A stretch of 64,000 nucleotides of DNA from Pterois miles (Eukaryota; Chordata; Actinopteri; Perciformes; Scorpaenidae), in contig CAMQGK010000567.1 of assembly GCA_947000775.1 (NCBI GenBank), forward strand, positions 16,135,501 to 16,199,500, in the 5' to 3' direction. Under the pieces are notes generated by a model. The model was not told the DNA's origin and ran no database searches. It saw nothing but the letters and a program-made list of their open reading frames with translations. A program made the translations under genes and the position numbers. Below, one piece after another: positions 22,929 to 34,758 of this stretch (position 1 is the stretch's first letter; the number at the start of each line of letters is the position of its first letter).

Positions 22929-25900
22929 GCGCATGCTTGCCCCCCTCTCCTTTATCTCCAACCCCCCACTCCTAACCCGCTGCCTCAACCCACCCCAACT
23001 GTGCACTGCCCTCCATCTCTCCTCTATGTCAGGTCTGCAGGAGCTCACTTCTCCAAAAAGGAGCAGAAAGTTTTCATCTTAAAAAGGAAAACTTCTTAAA
23101 AAATAAATAAATGAATAAATAAATAAAAAATAAAGCAGTAAAACAGAATCCAGATTGTGGTATCACAGAATCGATTTGCTAACACACAACACCATCAATA
23201 TTCTTCATTGCTCTCAAGTGATGCATTGCACTATAACAGAATGATTTCGAGCGTGCCATCCTTTTCTTAGATTTCGTTTTTTTTGCGCTCGCTTTAAAGG
23301 AAAGTTTTTTACTTTACAGCGTTGCTCAAATTCAGTTCAGTCGCGCGTCATTTCCCGCTCACACCATTCCCCTCGTAGACACCTCCTCCGGGGGGGTCTT
23401 CAGCTCTGGTGCACAGAAGCCTGTTTATCCTGTTGCTGTGCATCCAGGTGAAACCCACGCATTGTGTTTAGCATGTGGTGTCAATCCCGACATTAAACAC
23501 AGGAGCAGAGCCATCTGGACGAGGAGCTGCTCTGTTTGATTAGGTTAGAAGCTCGAAAGGAAGGTGTGAATAATAACAAGAGATTCTGGATATTGATTTT
23601 GAATTTTTCAGTTAAAATTTAAGAAAAAAATATGGTTTTGTGAGGTGTCTCCACACTCATACAGGAATACTTGATTGATTTTAACATTCTGGTAATGTTC
23701 AGACCTGCTATTCTTCATCGTGGTCTGACTCCAGCACTGAGAGGCCTCTGTGTGTCTGCCTGGTGTAACAGAGAGACTCTGTCTGAGACAGACAGACAGG
23801 GTTTGAGAGAGCCACCCTCAGTCCCGCAGCCTCTTCGCCTGCGGTATTGATCCCCTTTATGTGAGTGTGCGTGTCTCTTTCCTTCTTCTGACAGACCCAT
23901 TTCTTTCTGTGTGATGCATACCGTGGCATATCTTCTATAATCAGCCTGAGAGGTAGTGGAGGCGGACCTTTGGCCTTGATCTGCTGTGTAATTGGACATT
24001 GGATTTGACACTCTGCCGAGTGGAACATTAGAGCTGGTCTAATTAGGTGCGAGGGCTATCAAATGAAGATTGGCCCATGTTGTTAGGAAATACCACACAG
24101 ATTGGAAATGTCAAGATGACACCAGGCTGTCATCTGCGAGCACGGGGAGGAAAATCTATCATTTTATTGGTGAAGTTTCAAAACTTCAGCTCGAAAACTG
24201 CCCACCACTTGTCTGCAATAAATCTGCTCCTTTAGAACATTTTACACTGAGCTCCTCCAATAGAAAGCCATTAGAGCCATTAGTGCATACAGTCCCCTCG
24301 CCGGCATCTCGGATTATAGCTCATGAAATACAGCTATAATATCTTGTGTATTCACAAAAACATATGGTCTAAAATAGGCTGTGGATCGTCTCCTGTGGCT
24401 GGCTGACTCAAGGAGGCTATGCTGTTGACTCACAGGACTTCTTCATTATAATGAGGGCCATAAGGGAGATAGACAAGTGCCCCTGGCCCTCTTATGCAAA
24501 CATCTCTCCCCACGCCCCTGACATTTAGCCGTCCCCCGAATTCAGTCTTCAGTGATACCCACAATTATCCTCTCTCTCTCTTCAGCTGCAAGTCAATGGC
24601 TTCAAATGACTCACAGTGTTTAACACCTTCTGCACCCCTCCTCTTAAAATGAAAATGGGTAACAGTAAGAAAGGATGAATCGGCAGTTACTGTATGAAAA
24701 TGCATGTCATTGCAAGGCTGCCAGTCTGCCTCTCATCCAGCTTATACAGAGGCTCTTTTTCCATTTAAGAAAAAAAGGGAACATCTCGGTGCCTCAGGGT
24801 TACTAGGAAGCACACCGGAAAAAAAAAAGGTTTAGTGTGAACAAAGGTTGAAAATGTTGCTGTAAAAGTCTCTCTCCAGACAATGCCGGGAGCAGTGATT
24901 GTGGTTTTGGTGTTGGGGGCTACAGAGGCAGAGAGTGCTGTTATCTCAGTAATTAACTGAGCATGATGAGTCAGACACAAAGGAAGAAAAGAGTGGCTGG
25001 ATTGCAGGTCAAAGTTGATGCTGCTTTTATCCTGCCACTGTTTTCCTCTTTCAGTAAAAGAGAAGCTGTGTTGATTTCATCCTCTTTGTCGCCACTACTA
25101 CAATTCTGGCCTCTAGAAGGTTTCTGCACACACTGTACTTGCCAACCATTGTGGTTTTACCGAGAGAATCCTGTTTTTATTCCCCCCTCCTCCCTCTTCT
25201 CCTAATTTTTGACAAATATTCAAAACCCTTTTCACCTTTTCACCCTTTCACCTTGTTTCTAGCGTACAATATGTGCAAGCCCTACTGTTTCCACCTGGAC
25301 CACAAAACAGCAACACCGAATGCTCTTTTCCTGTGCTCGCGGCACAATGCGGTTTGAACTGTGCTCACCACAGATCACAGCATGCAGCACCCCAAGTTGG
25401 ACCTATCTCTAAGTAAAAAATTGTTATGGTGCGACGCAAGTCATTGGAAATAACAGGTTTCAGAGCGTAGTATCACTGTCGCGTTGTGTCTGAAAGGACC
25501 TTCAGTGAGTGAGAAACAAAGAGAGATATGAAGATTACTAAGAAAGAAATACTAAAACAGGGGCAAAATTTAAAATAAAAAACGCTAAACATTAGTTTAT
25601 GCCAGAGAGTCACACATATTCACGACTGGGGGGCCAATTATTCAGTTTTCTTTCCAGAGATTTAAAAGAAAAATTAAAAGTAAGCATTTATCACATGGCA
25701 GTGCTGTTGCAGTGCACTTAATATTTTGATATTTTTCATTTCCTAAAAGTCACCAGAATGCAGGAAACAGTCTCTGAAACTCCAATTTTTCTGAGGAATG
25801 ACCTTTAGACCTGCGCTATGCATTTCATATCCTGCCTATTTTTGATGTCTCAAGGTGAGCAAGTATGTTTCCATAGTGACTGGTTTGCGTATCGGTGAGG

Positions 25901-26292
25901 CATGTGATAAACTAATGAACTAATGCCCGACACTAGACTCCCCTGTAGCATTAGTGTAAGCAATTTCATAAACAGCGAGAGGTTTGTGAAGCAAAGTCAT
26001 TCTGTTTCAAAGGAGGCTGAGCAGGTACAAAGAGAACAGCTGGTGAAATTAATTCAGGAAGCCTTTTCCTGCTCTTGTCTGACAGATGGCAAATCTCCTG
26101 TTACCATTTCATTCCTCTTATCATGTTTTCACTTAGGTTCCTCCGAATAAATAAACCGGTGACACATGGGAGACCCGGCGCTTTCTGACACCACAATTCT
26201 CTTGTAGTTTCCTGCTGTCATTATTTCAGTAAAACTGAATCTTGTGTATGTATGCGTGTTCACATATATACATGCGGATGTCTCTCCTTCAC

Positions 26293-26293
<1 letters not shown>
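22926..26293. other. Intron interior with possible conserved block near 24000-24340
   Basis: No coding exon is supported. The stretch 24000-24340 contains homeodomain-type motifs (GTCTAATTAGGTGCG) and ordinary, non-repetitive composition, which is compatible with a conserved enhancer. That can only be tested by alignment. Confidence 0.4.

Positions 26294-26365
<72 letters not shown>
26294..26365. repeat. (TG)n microsatellite
   Basis: About 35 TG dinucleotides. Open frames on both strands through it are repeat artefacts. Confidence 0.95.
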
Positions 26366-26368
<3 letters not shown>

Positions 26369-28525
26369 TGCAGGAAAATGTTGGACCGTGCTCAATAGCG
26401 GTGGCAAGCTATCTAAGCTGCCATTAAGCATGCAGTTCACGGCTTGAATGTTCAAACACAATTAGACGGCAGTACACTTTGATTTAAAGAGGACCAATAG
26501 ACTCGTTGATCCAAAATGGAGGCTCAACATCAAGTCAACAAATCCCTGTCAGAGGAGCCGCGAGACATGTCCTTGTCACAGTGACAAAGCCTCTTGTAAG
26601 ATGTCCCGGTGGGACGTTGCCTGCTCCTCCTGCACCAGACACAACAGATAAAACTTCATGCTTTTCATAAACAGCCTTCTAATAAGGGTTTAGAAGAGAA
26701 GCGCACTACAGCTGCTGGATGGAAATAATGTAAAATGCCTTTTCAGTGGAGGCAGATTGTAAAAGACACAGCACTTTATTGTGGAGCAGTGACAGTCAAT
26801 AGTTTTAAATGTGCACTTAAACACCTGTAGTAGTCAACTGTGATGTTAAGAGACAAGTTAAAAGAGTCCATACTGCAGTTTTCGTGGCATGCATTACTGT
26901 ATCTATTACGCCCAAGCACAGCCTTGAATTTTCTGCGTCTCCACTCAGAATATTATTCAATCAAAGCCATCACTTTGACGATATGACGGATGCAAACACG
27001 CACGAGCAGCCGCGAGGAAGACAACATCGCCTGACACCTCATTTGCCATCGGCGGAGTCGGCGCTTGCAGCCTCATGCTTTGTTTGCCTTGTCAAAGTTC
27101 CTCTACATATTCTGCATCAAGGTCACGCGCTGCCAGTCGGCTGTTTGTCCTGCTCATCTCGCTATACATCCGCCATAGCCTGCATTTGAACCTCATATCC
27201 CTAAGTTCCTTGTGTGCACTGGAATGACAGGGAGAAAGGGGGAAAAAAAAGAAAAAAGAGCTCCCTGATCATTATTTCAAAAATAGTGAGGTTTTATTCA
27301 TGCATGCTTATCATTGAAAGCAAACGAAGGAGGCCTAGACTGCGGCAGTTAGTCTCAGAAGGGGATAAAAACCATTAGAGCAAAGAAACAAAACAAGACA
27401 AAAATATCATTGTGGAAGAACTGGAAGGATTTCAGGGAAATGTGCTTTCACCAGGGCTTTGCTCATTCTGTCTCCGCTAAAGGAAAATGTTATATTTATA
27501 AATCATGCAAATGACTACGACTTAAATTTCTTCAAGAGCAAATGAAGAGAATAATTTAAAGGTATTACACATCTGTGACATTGCCAGAGGTTCCCGAGGT
27601 CCTGTGTGAACACCTGGAGAGCAAATATTTTGATAAAGTTTCATTAAAACCCCAACTGACAAATCCTCCTGAGCCGTCAACACCCGCTCCCTCGCCAACC
27701 CAAGGCGCTAACCCTCTAATAGGATGGTGTTGACTTTGCACGCTCGGGGCGCATCATATCATATTAATATGCTCTGGACGCCGGGTCCCAAAATCAGAAC
27801 AGGAGGCTTTGTTTGCACATCGATATGAGCTGTGCTGGATTTAATCAGCAGGATAAACAATAAAAAAGTACAATATTCCATATATTACTCCTGCATCTTA
27901 AAACCTCTCCTCAGAATTTAATTATTCAGATTAGCCGTTATAGCACTCGCACATTTCATAACAACGTGACTTTCACTGTTGATGACATGTTGTTAAAAAG
28001 TTTGAGACATCCTCAAAACCTCCTCTTGAAACATATAGAAGGTAAAGATAAAGTCTGAGGAAGGTCATTAGCACTGAAACTTTGCTTCTGTGAACAAATC
28101 CTGTGCCCACTCATGATGCCCTTTTATAGTGAGCCAGATGAATTTAAAAGTGTTGAGAAGCCCGTTCTTTGTTCATTTCACCTTCCATTACAAAACTGAG
28201 CTTTTATTTTGAAACACTGACAAAAAGTCTGTTGAGAACGGCTGAAGAAGTGTCGACCTCGCTCTTCTCCGCTTTGCCGCTCAATGCGGTCGACTGATGG
28301 CAACGCAGAGAAAAAAAAAATCTCTCTTTAATAATCATTCACAAGCTATCCAGCAAAATATTAGCCTATGACTAAAAGCTCAACAATGACCTGAAGGCGG
28401 TTATCTGCAAGTAATTAAAATTGTACATTTTTATTATGGTGAGACGTTTGAAAACCATTTTGCCGTCCATGCTGTATTTAATGTTAAAAAATAGTGTTAA
28501 TAATAATTAAAAAACGTTGTTCCAG
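26366..28525. other. Intron interior with candidate conserved non-coding block
   Basis: The part 27000-28300 has few simple repeats and carries motifs used by developmental factors, such as ATGCAAAT at about 27507, ATATTAATATGC at about 27762, and TGCATGCTTATC near 27302. I infer possible enhancer content. No coding exon is seen. Confidence 0.4.
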
Positions 28526-28998
28526 TGATGTATTGTAACAAATTACATTACACATACAACAAAGTACTGTATTTAAGGTCCCAGAGTATTTCCATTATAC
28601 GCTATGTCATACTTCTACTCCTCTACATCTCAAAGGGAAACACTGTACTTTTTACTGCATGACATTTAGCTGACAGCTTCAGTTATTTTACATATTCACA
28701 TTTTTTATAACTAATTTAAATCTAATTATAAATTAAGATATCTTACTGTAAATTAAGTGGCTCAGCAGTTTTTCTACACCATAACGAGCTTCAGTATTGT
28801 AGTATTGTGATGTATACAGTAAAGCATCAGTAATTATAATCCAGTAATACAATACATATTATTCCTAAATAGGCTATGATGATTCTAATACTTTTGTACT
28901 TTTACTCAAGTAAGATTTTGAATGCATGACTTGTAACAGTATTTTTACACTGCAGTATTATGGTGTCCTGAGTACTTTCTGAGTACTCCCTCCACCGC
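28526..28998 (+). repeat. Teleost interspersed repeat with TACTTTTACTCAAGTA motif
   Basis: The order of motifs CATACTTCTACTCCTCTAC, CACTGTACTTTTTACTGCA, TTTTGTACTTTTACTCAAG and ACTCCCTCCACCGCTG matches a repeat I recognise from many percomorph genomes. It is non-coding and its superfamily is not clear from the sequence. Confidence 0.65.
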
Positions 28999-30185
28999 TG
29001 TGTTCTTCTCACTGTGGCAGCGCTCACAATGTTGATTTATGTGTGGATATTAATGTTGTCCCACCTAAGATGAAGTGTTGAGAAGAAATGATCTGTAATA
29101 AGTTACCAACATCACGCAGCCTGTTTCAATATAAGGTATCACAGATACCTTATAGATGGTACCGCATACCACTTAAATGCTTTTCACAGAAAAGAGTCAG
29201 TCTAGTCTCTAGTGTAACTCTGTCTGTTTGTCATTGTGGCGCTCAGGAGAAAAGCACTGAAGACTTACATGCTTCTCTTAAAAAATGCTCTGGTTTCTGT
29301 CACAGAGTTTTAACTCTTGTACCATTAGTCTTTTCTCTTCTACTAAATATCCATTTCAGGAAAGCTTTACATTTGCTGTTTTAATAAGAATTTGCACATC
29401 TCTGCACACTTTTATGTTTCCAACAGCAGGTTGTTAGAAATCAATCGAGGCTGAGCTGAGGGTTTAGCAGTAACAGCAACAGCTATTACGGAAGAAAAGA
29501 TAATAAGAAGAAGATCCTTCATGAAATTTACCTTCATGAGCAGAATCCTTAGAAAAAGGCTAAACACAATGATTGACTGAAGAGTCACATCTGGGAACTG
29601 TAGAGTAAAGACACCACTCAACAAACTCTGTATTCTTTAGATAAATCTAGTTTAACATTTAATTTAATACATTTAAATGTCAGGAGTACCTGTCCCTGTT
29701 AAGGCTGGCGACAGTGCTGCTTTCTGTGCAGGAGATCTCCGTCGGTAGCTGGCCTCTCCTCACATTTGTCAATACGCCTGTTGTGAATACTCCTTAAATA
29801 GGCCAACTAATTATTGGGCATCCTCTATGCCGCCTGTTGGGCCAGCCACGATTTAAAGCTGTGTGGACAAACACCGAGCCAAGGAAGACCCGATAATGAG
29901 CCACAAGAAAATACTTCAAAAGCACGTAAACTATTGATTTTGGTTCAACCTTACTGACCGGACTAAGTGACTAATTGGCTTATTCAACCAATGGATAGTT
30001 TAAAGGATGTACAGCGCTTTCTTTTTTCATCTCAAGAAAAAATAATGATCTTTTTGTTCGATTGTATTTAGGTTACAACTGATGCAGTTCTCCTTGTTAG
30101 TAAATGTTTAATAGCACTGAGATAGTGTGCAGTATTTTTGCTTGTTTTGGGGGCTTTTTGTCTTAAGTCTGGTCTTCTGGTCTCT
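28999..30185. other. Intron interior, no distinct feature
   Basis: No exon or repeat family was recognised in this stretch. Confidence 0.5.
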
Positions 30186-30760
30186 TAACTATAGACGGTA
30201 TATAAGAAGTGGACATTGTCACCGTGACGTCACCCTTTGGTTTGTGGACTGTTGAAGCCTTGAGTTGGTCATTTTGGCAGGTTGAGCTAAGTACAACCGA
30301 ACGCTGACTAAGACATTTCTAGGTGACTAAAATGCTCCGATTAACTTTCATGAACTGAAAACACACTGTGAAAGGGTTAAAGTTGTATGATGCAAATGTG
30401 GACGTCCAAGACCAGGCAACACCGTGGTACCAACCTGTCAAAAACAAGCTAGCCACAACCTAAAGCATGCCCTGCTTTATGGTCTATTTGACTCTAAATG
30501 GGACCATAATGTAATAAATGAACATCATGCTGTATTGAAGAAGACTTGAAACCTGTGATTGAGACCATAAACTCACGTTTACAATGTTTATTGAGGTAAT
30601 AAATCAAGTGAGAAGGCTCATTTTCTCATAGACTTCTATACAATCAGACTTGCTTTTGCAACCAGAGGAATCGCCCCCTGCTGGATATTAGAAATCATGT
30701 CAGTTTAAGGCACTTCAGCATTGGCTTCACCTTTTGAGACTCAGAGTTGCCCTCTAACAC
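30186..30760 (+). repeat. Interspersed repeat family D, copy 3 (long)
   Basis: The segment begins with CTATAGACGGTATATAAG and AAGTGGACATTGTCACC and runs through ACAACCGAACGCTGACTAAG, TGCTTTATGGTCTATTTGAC, GAACATCATGCTGTATTG and CCAGAGGAATCGCCCCCTGC. It aligns by eye along its whole length with the copy at 43013-43640. It contains no coding region. Confidence 0.8.
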
Positions 30761-31400
30761 ACGGTGAGCTGGACTGAGGTAAAGTATGTTGGCTGTAAAA
30801 CCTCCTTGGTTGTCTGAATGTTTAGTAATGTAACATGGTCATAAATGTGTGTATGTGTAAAGCCTTTGTACGGGTCTTGGGGAGTACTGCTCAATATGCA
30901 GAAAAAAAAAGTTGTACAAAGCCTTCTGAGCTACACAAAAACTGATAAATTGCCTCACGTGATGTCCTGGGAGGGAACGAGGTTACCACACCTTTGTAGC
31001 TCACTCCTGGTTGAGGGTTGCATTGTAGGTGGCAGGTTTTGACAAGGAAGAAGAATGCATGGAATAAAAAAAGATGATATCTCTGGTTCTGCTGCAATGA
31101 CATTGATCATTCTCAGTATGCTTTATCTGTTCAAACACTAAATACTTTACAGAAAAAGGTTTACGTTTACTGACGGTTGTGGAGGTATTTTAATGAGGCC
31201 CCAGCAGACAAAGGCACATACTCCATGCTGGCAACATTCAGTCTGTGACCTTCATTGTATGTCACTGCTGGTTTCTAACTTTCTGCTCACCCTCCTTAGA
31301 TTTGATTTGTATAAGAAACGGCTACAAACTGTTCTGCAACTTGACAGCATTTTGTTAGAGTCTTGTCTATTGATGACATGTACAATTAGTCTCTCAGTCT
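30761..31400. other. Intron interior, no distinct feature
   Basis: No exon or repeat family was recognised. Confidence 0.5.
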
Positions 31401-31420
31401 CACACACACACACACGCACG

Positions 31421-31467
<47 letters not shown>
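31401..31467. repeat. (CA)n microsatellite with CG interruptions
   Basis: CA dinucleotides with ACGCACGCACGC interruptions. Confidence 0.9.
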
Positions 31468-31469
<2 letters not shown>

Positions 31470-31637
31470 CGACATACTCGCGCTTGAAAACACAGCTATT
31501 GTTTCAGCGCCCAGTTGGCACCACAGCTCCTTCCTCCCCAGAGAGAGAGAGCATGTTTGTGGTGGAGGTCTTAATTAGCCAGGACAGGTTATTTAGAAAC
31601 CGATCCAAATGTCCTATAGCCAGACAGGCAGGACACG

Positions 31638-31638
<1 letters not shown>

Positions 31639-31707
<69 letters not shown>
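31639..31707. repeat. (CA)n microsatellite
   Basis: About 34 uninterrupted CA dinucleotides, 170 bases after the previous (CA)n tract. Confidence 0.95.
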
Positions 31708-31709
<2 letters not shown>

Positions 31710-33989
31710 ACAAAGACAAATATAGAGATAAGGAAATATCCTGTATGATATGCAAACTAATTCCAAATATCCTTGCCACTCCTCTCAGTGCGTTATGAAA
31801 TATTTCTGCTTATATTCAGTGGGCGTCCTTCGTGTTTTTATTATATTTCTCAGTAATATTTCCACCACACTGAGAAGCCCACAGAGCCAGCCTTGTTGTT
31901 GAGTTTCTGAGACTTTCTGTTTCTGTGGACCTTTTGTTTCAAGGCTGGGCGTTAGGTCTTCTGTGGAAGACCGCTGGCGTGATTGAACCCATAAATCTGC
32001 TTGACAGAAAGGCCTGAGGTTTGACTGACCCTCTGGTTGCTCCTGTAGCTTTAATATCAATATGAAGCACTCGAAGTTGGTCTTTTCTCCCTCAGTGCAA
32101 CAAATGTTTGTCTCTTGTGGTGCAACAGCACAGTGATTTATCAGACTATTTGCCTCTTAATTACTGACATTACTCAGAAGAAATGATGTTTTTTTGTTGT
32201 TTTTTTTTTCTCATTTTTTGTTTGCTAGTTAAAGGTTATATTGATAACATTTTTATGTATACAAATAATCAACAATAAATAAAATAATAAATCCACATAG
32301 CTTTTAGAAAAACGCCAAATAAAAGTGCTTTTCCTAAAAAAAAAAAAAAATACTGACTGATCATTCGCATACTGTTGGCTCACAAGCCTTGTTAGAAGTG
32401 AGAAGCAAATGTCAGATATTTTCCACAGATATAAATGAAACATTCACTTCGGACCTGTCAAAAGTTTCTAATTGATTAATCATTTAAAAGTGGAAACTTA
32501 AAGATATTTAAAGAAAATGAATGTTTCATTTTTATCTGTAGAATAAATCTGACGTTTGGTTCCCGGTTCTAACAGGACTTGTGAACCAAGAGCATAAGAA
32601 CATTGAGTTTGACGGTAAGCGCCCGGATTCACTCCGGTACCAGTCCTAAGTGCTCGGAGACAAAAGGGGGCTGCTCTGCTAAACCTGACTGCACTGACAC
32701 TGGTGTCTCCATCAGGCTGCAGAATATGTGATGAGTTACCATAACAAGAAATGACACCTGACGTTAGCACATATTACCTGTCTTAACTTAATCATCCAAA
32801 CAAGAATAACCCATAAAATTACATTTCACATTACATTTTAATATGCCAAATTGTAATTTTGGCATATTTAACAAAACCAACTCCAGCTTCACAACCATAG
32901 TCCTTCCAACCTTAACTAATGCGTGGTCACCAGTTAAACTGTTAAAATGAGAAAAAAGACAGCCCCCTTCAGTCCCTGAGGATTAGTGAGGGTTGCCTCC
33001 AGTCCAGTTGTGCTACACCACTGTTTATTACTTTTAGATACTTTGCTTTGTTGAATACTTAATTCTGATTGGTCAGTCATTGTGTTCTATGGTCTGATAT
33101 TTCTTTTTAGCAGACCGTTGCTATGAACGTAGTCTGTAATGTCGGACTCTGGCGGACCATTTTTGGGGCAAATCATTGATTTTTTCTGTAAGTAGCTGTG
33201 TAATAAGATGGGTAATCTACAGCGTGTTGTGACAATCTGAGGATCCAGAGCCCTGTCACGGGTTTATTTCACAACAATAACCGGCTCACTGTACATTATT
33301 ACTTACTTAGTTGACAAGATGAAAATGTTGCCAAAAACTAAATAGCCATATTGTGAGATTACCACAGGCTATGCTACAAGAATTTTGAAACATCACTGCA
33401 TAAAATAACCTAAATTTACAGATTGTATGGCTACGTGCTGTAAAATGGCTTCTTTACCACTCGAGATTCATTACTATAACTGTCTTTGTCATTCCACTCA
33501 ACCATGCAACGAACCGTGCAACGAACTGGCAATCATTTGTTGTGAAGTAAATGGAATTGAATGGGGGAGGGGGAATGTGACATCTAGTGGCTGAATATTA
33601 TCAATATTATCGATGGCACCTTTAATTAGCAGAATAACTCATAACCGTATCAATAGATATCAGTACCAATGTGCAGATCTTTAGACCATGGCAGAAGGGA
33701 AGTGTTAGTATAGATCTGAATCCAAGCATGGCTTTGGGAATTTTCTGTAGCATTTATTTTTGTCATTGTGAAACAGGGCATTGTTAAATTTTGCTCATTA
33801 TTTTCTCATGAACTCATGCACTTCCTGGAACAGAAAAAATAAATCAATAAAAACTCTAATATTGCTAATATTGACTGATTTCCTGTATCTGCAGATCTTA
33901 ATCTTAGGAAAATTCAGATCATTTTCTATTATTAAAACAACAAATGTAAAGGATTGTGCAGCCTTGGTGTAGATATGCGAGTGCTTTAA
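31708..33989. other. Intron interior, part repeat-like
   Basis: No exon is seen. The segment about 33040-33610 (CTGATTGGTCAGTCATTG, GTTTATTTCACAACAATAAC, CCGGCTCACTGTACATTATT) resembles a decayed teleost repeat. Its limits and class cannot be set from one copy. Confidence 0.4.
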
Positions 33990-34443
33990 GGGGGACATAC
34001 CATGAAAAACTCACTTTTTCAGTGCCTGTGCTCATATATTTGGGTATCTGGAGTGCCTACCAACCCACAAACTGTGAAATACGACAACCTAGTCAGTTTT
34101 TTGTGGGTTACCTAGTTCAGAAAATGTGACTCAACAAACCATTCAGATTTAGCTCCTGTTCCTATGTCACATGCAGGCTCATTAGAGTATATCGCCCACA
34201 GTTCGAGAACTACCTTTGCACAGGTGATCCATATTTTTCTCACAAGCCAATTAGAGCAGACTGGGCTTTTTAAAGACACAGGCGCTAAAACAGAGCGTTT
34301 CAGACAGGAGCTGAATACAGGTATATTCAGACGGACAATATGAGAAAACTAATGTGTTTTTTAAACATTAAAGCATGCAAACATATTCTAGTAGGTACCA
34401 AAAATACAAGTATGGACCTGGAAATGAGCATGATATGTCTCCT
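33990..34443 (+). mobile_element. TTAA-flanked MITE family B, copy 2, next to exon 2
   Basis: A 454-base element is bordered by TTAA on both sides (33986-33989 and 34444-34447). Its ends GGGGGACATA and TATGTCTCCT are inverted repeats. It matches the copy at 15937-17094 and lacks the insert found there. It is non-coding and ends 131 bases before the coding exon that starts at 34579. Confidence 0.85.
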
Positions 34444-34578
34444 TTAAGTGTGAGGAATATGAGAGAATGACAACTTATTTGGTGGTTTTCCTAATGAATT
34501 AAGTTACTGTCCTAATATGTACTGTCGCTAACAAGCCTACCCGTTCTCCTACATGTTTGTCTGTCCCTGTTCTTCTAG

Positions 34579-34758
34579 GTTCGTGCCAGTGCCATCGCCC
34601 AAGACGCCGACCAGAACTATGACTATGCCTCCAACAGCGTCATCCTCCATCTGGACGCAGGGGACGAGGTTTACATCAAACTGGACGGAGGCAAAGCCCA
34701 CGGAGGAAACAACAACAAGTACAGCACCTTCTCTGGCTTCATCCTCTACGCAGACTGA
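34579..34758 (+). CDS. c1ql1: C1q-like protein 1, coding exon 2 (residues 204-262)
   Basis: The exon begins directly after TTCTTCTAG and reads VRASAIAQDADQNYDYASN in phase 0 with exon 1. It ends at a TGA (34756-34758) after FSGFILYAD. It forms the C-terminal third of the C1q domain, which in the family makes the trimeric jelly-roll head and its receptor-binding surface. The closing pattern KLDGGKAHGG followed by NNNKYSTFSG is characteristic of C1QL proteins. The joined protein has 262 residues, close to the roughly 258 of mammalian C1QL1. No frameshift or stop is present and the coding sequence looks intact. Confidence 0.93.
   Translation, partial: VRASAIAQDADQNYDYASNSVILHLDAGDEVYIKLDGGKAHGGNNNKYSTFSGFILYAD

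Larger units (their letters stand above)
19729..34578 (+). other. c1ql1: c1ql1 intron (14,850 bases, phase 0)
   Basis: The intron starts GTTAGT after CAG and ends CTTCTAG before GTT. It splits the C1q domain between Gln203 and Val204, where C1QL genes are known to carry an intron. It opens with a CpG-rich stretch (about 19870-20110) and later holds microsatellites, three recognisable repeat copies and unique-looking blocks at 24000-24340 and 27000-28300. No other exon is evident on either strand. Confidence 0.9.

Noticed and set aside
31193..31798. A 201-codon open frame on the + strand
   Set aside because: It depends on two (CA)n microsatellites and lies inside the c1ql1 intron without splice support.
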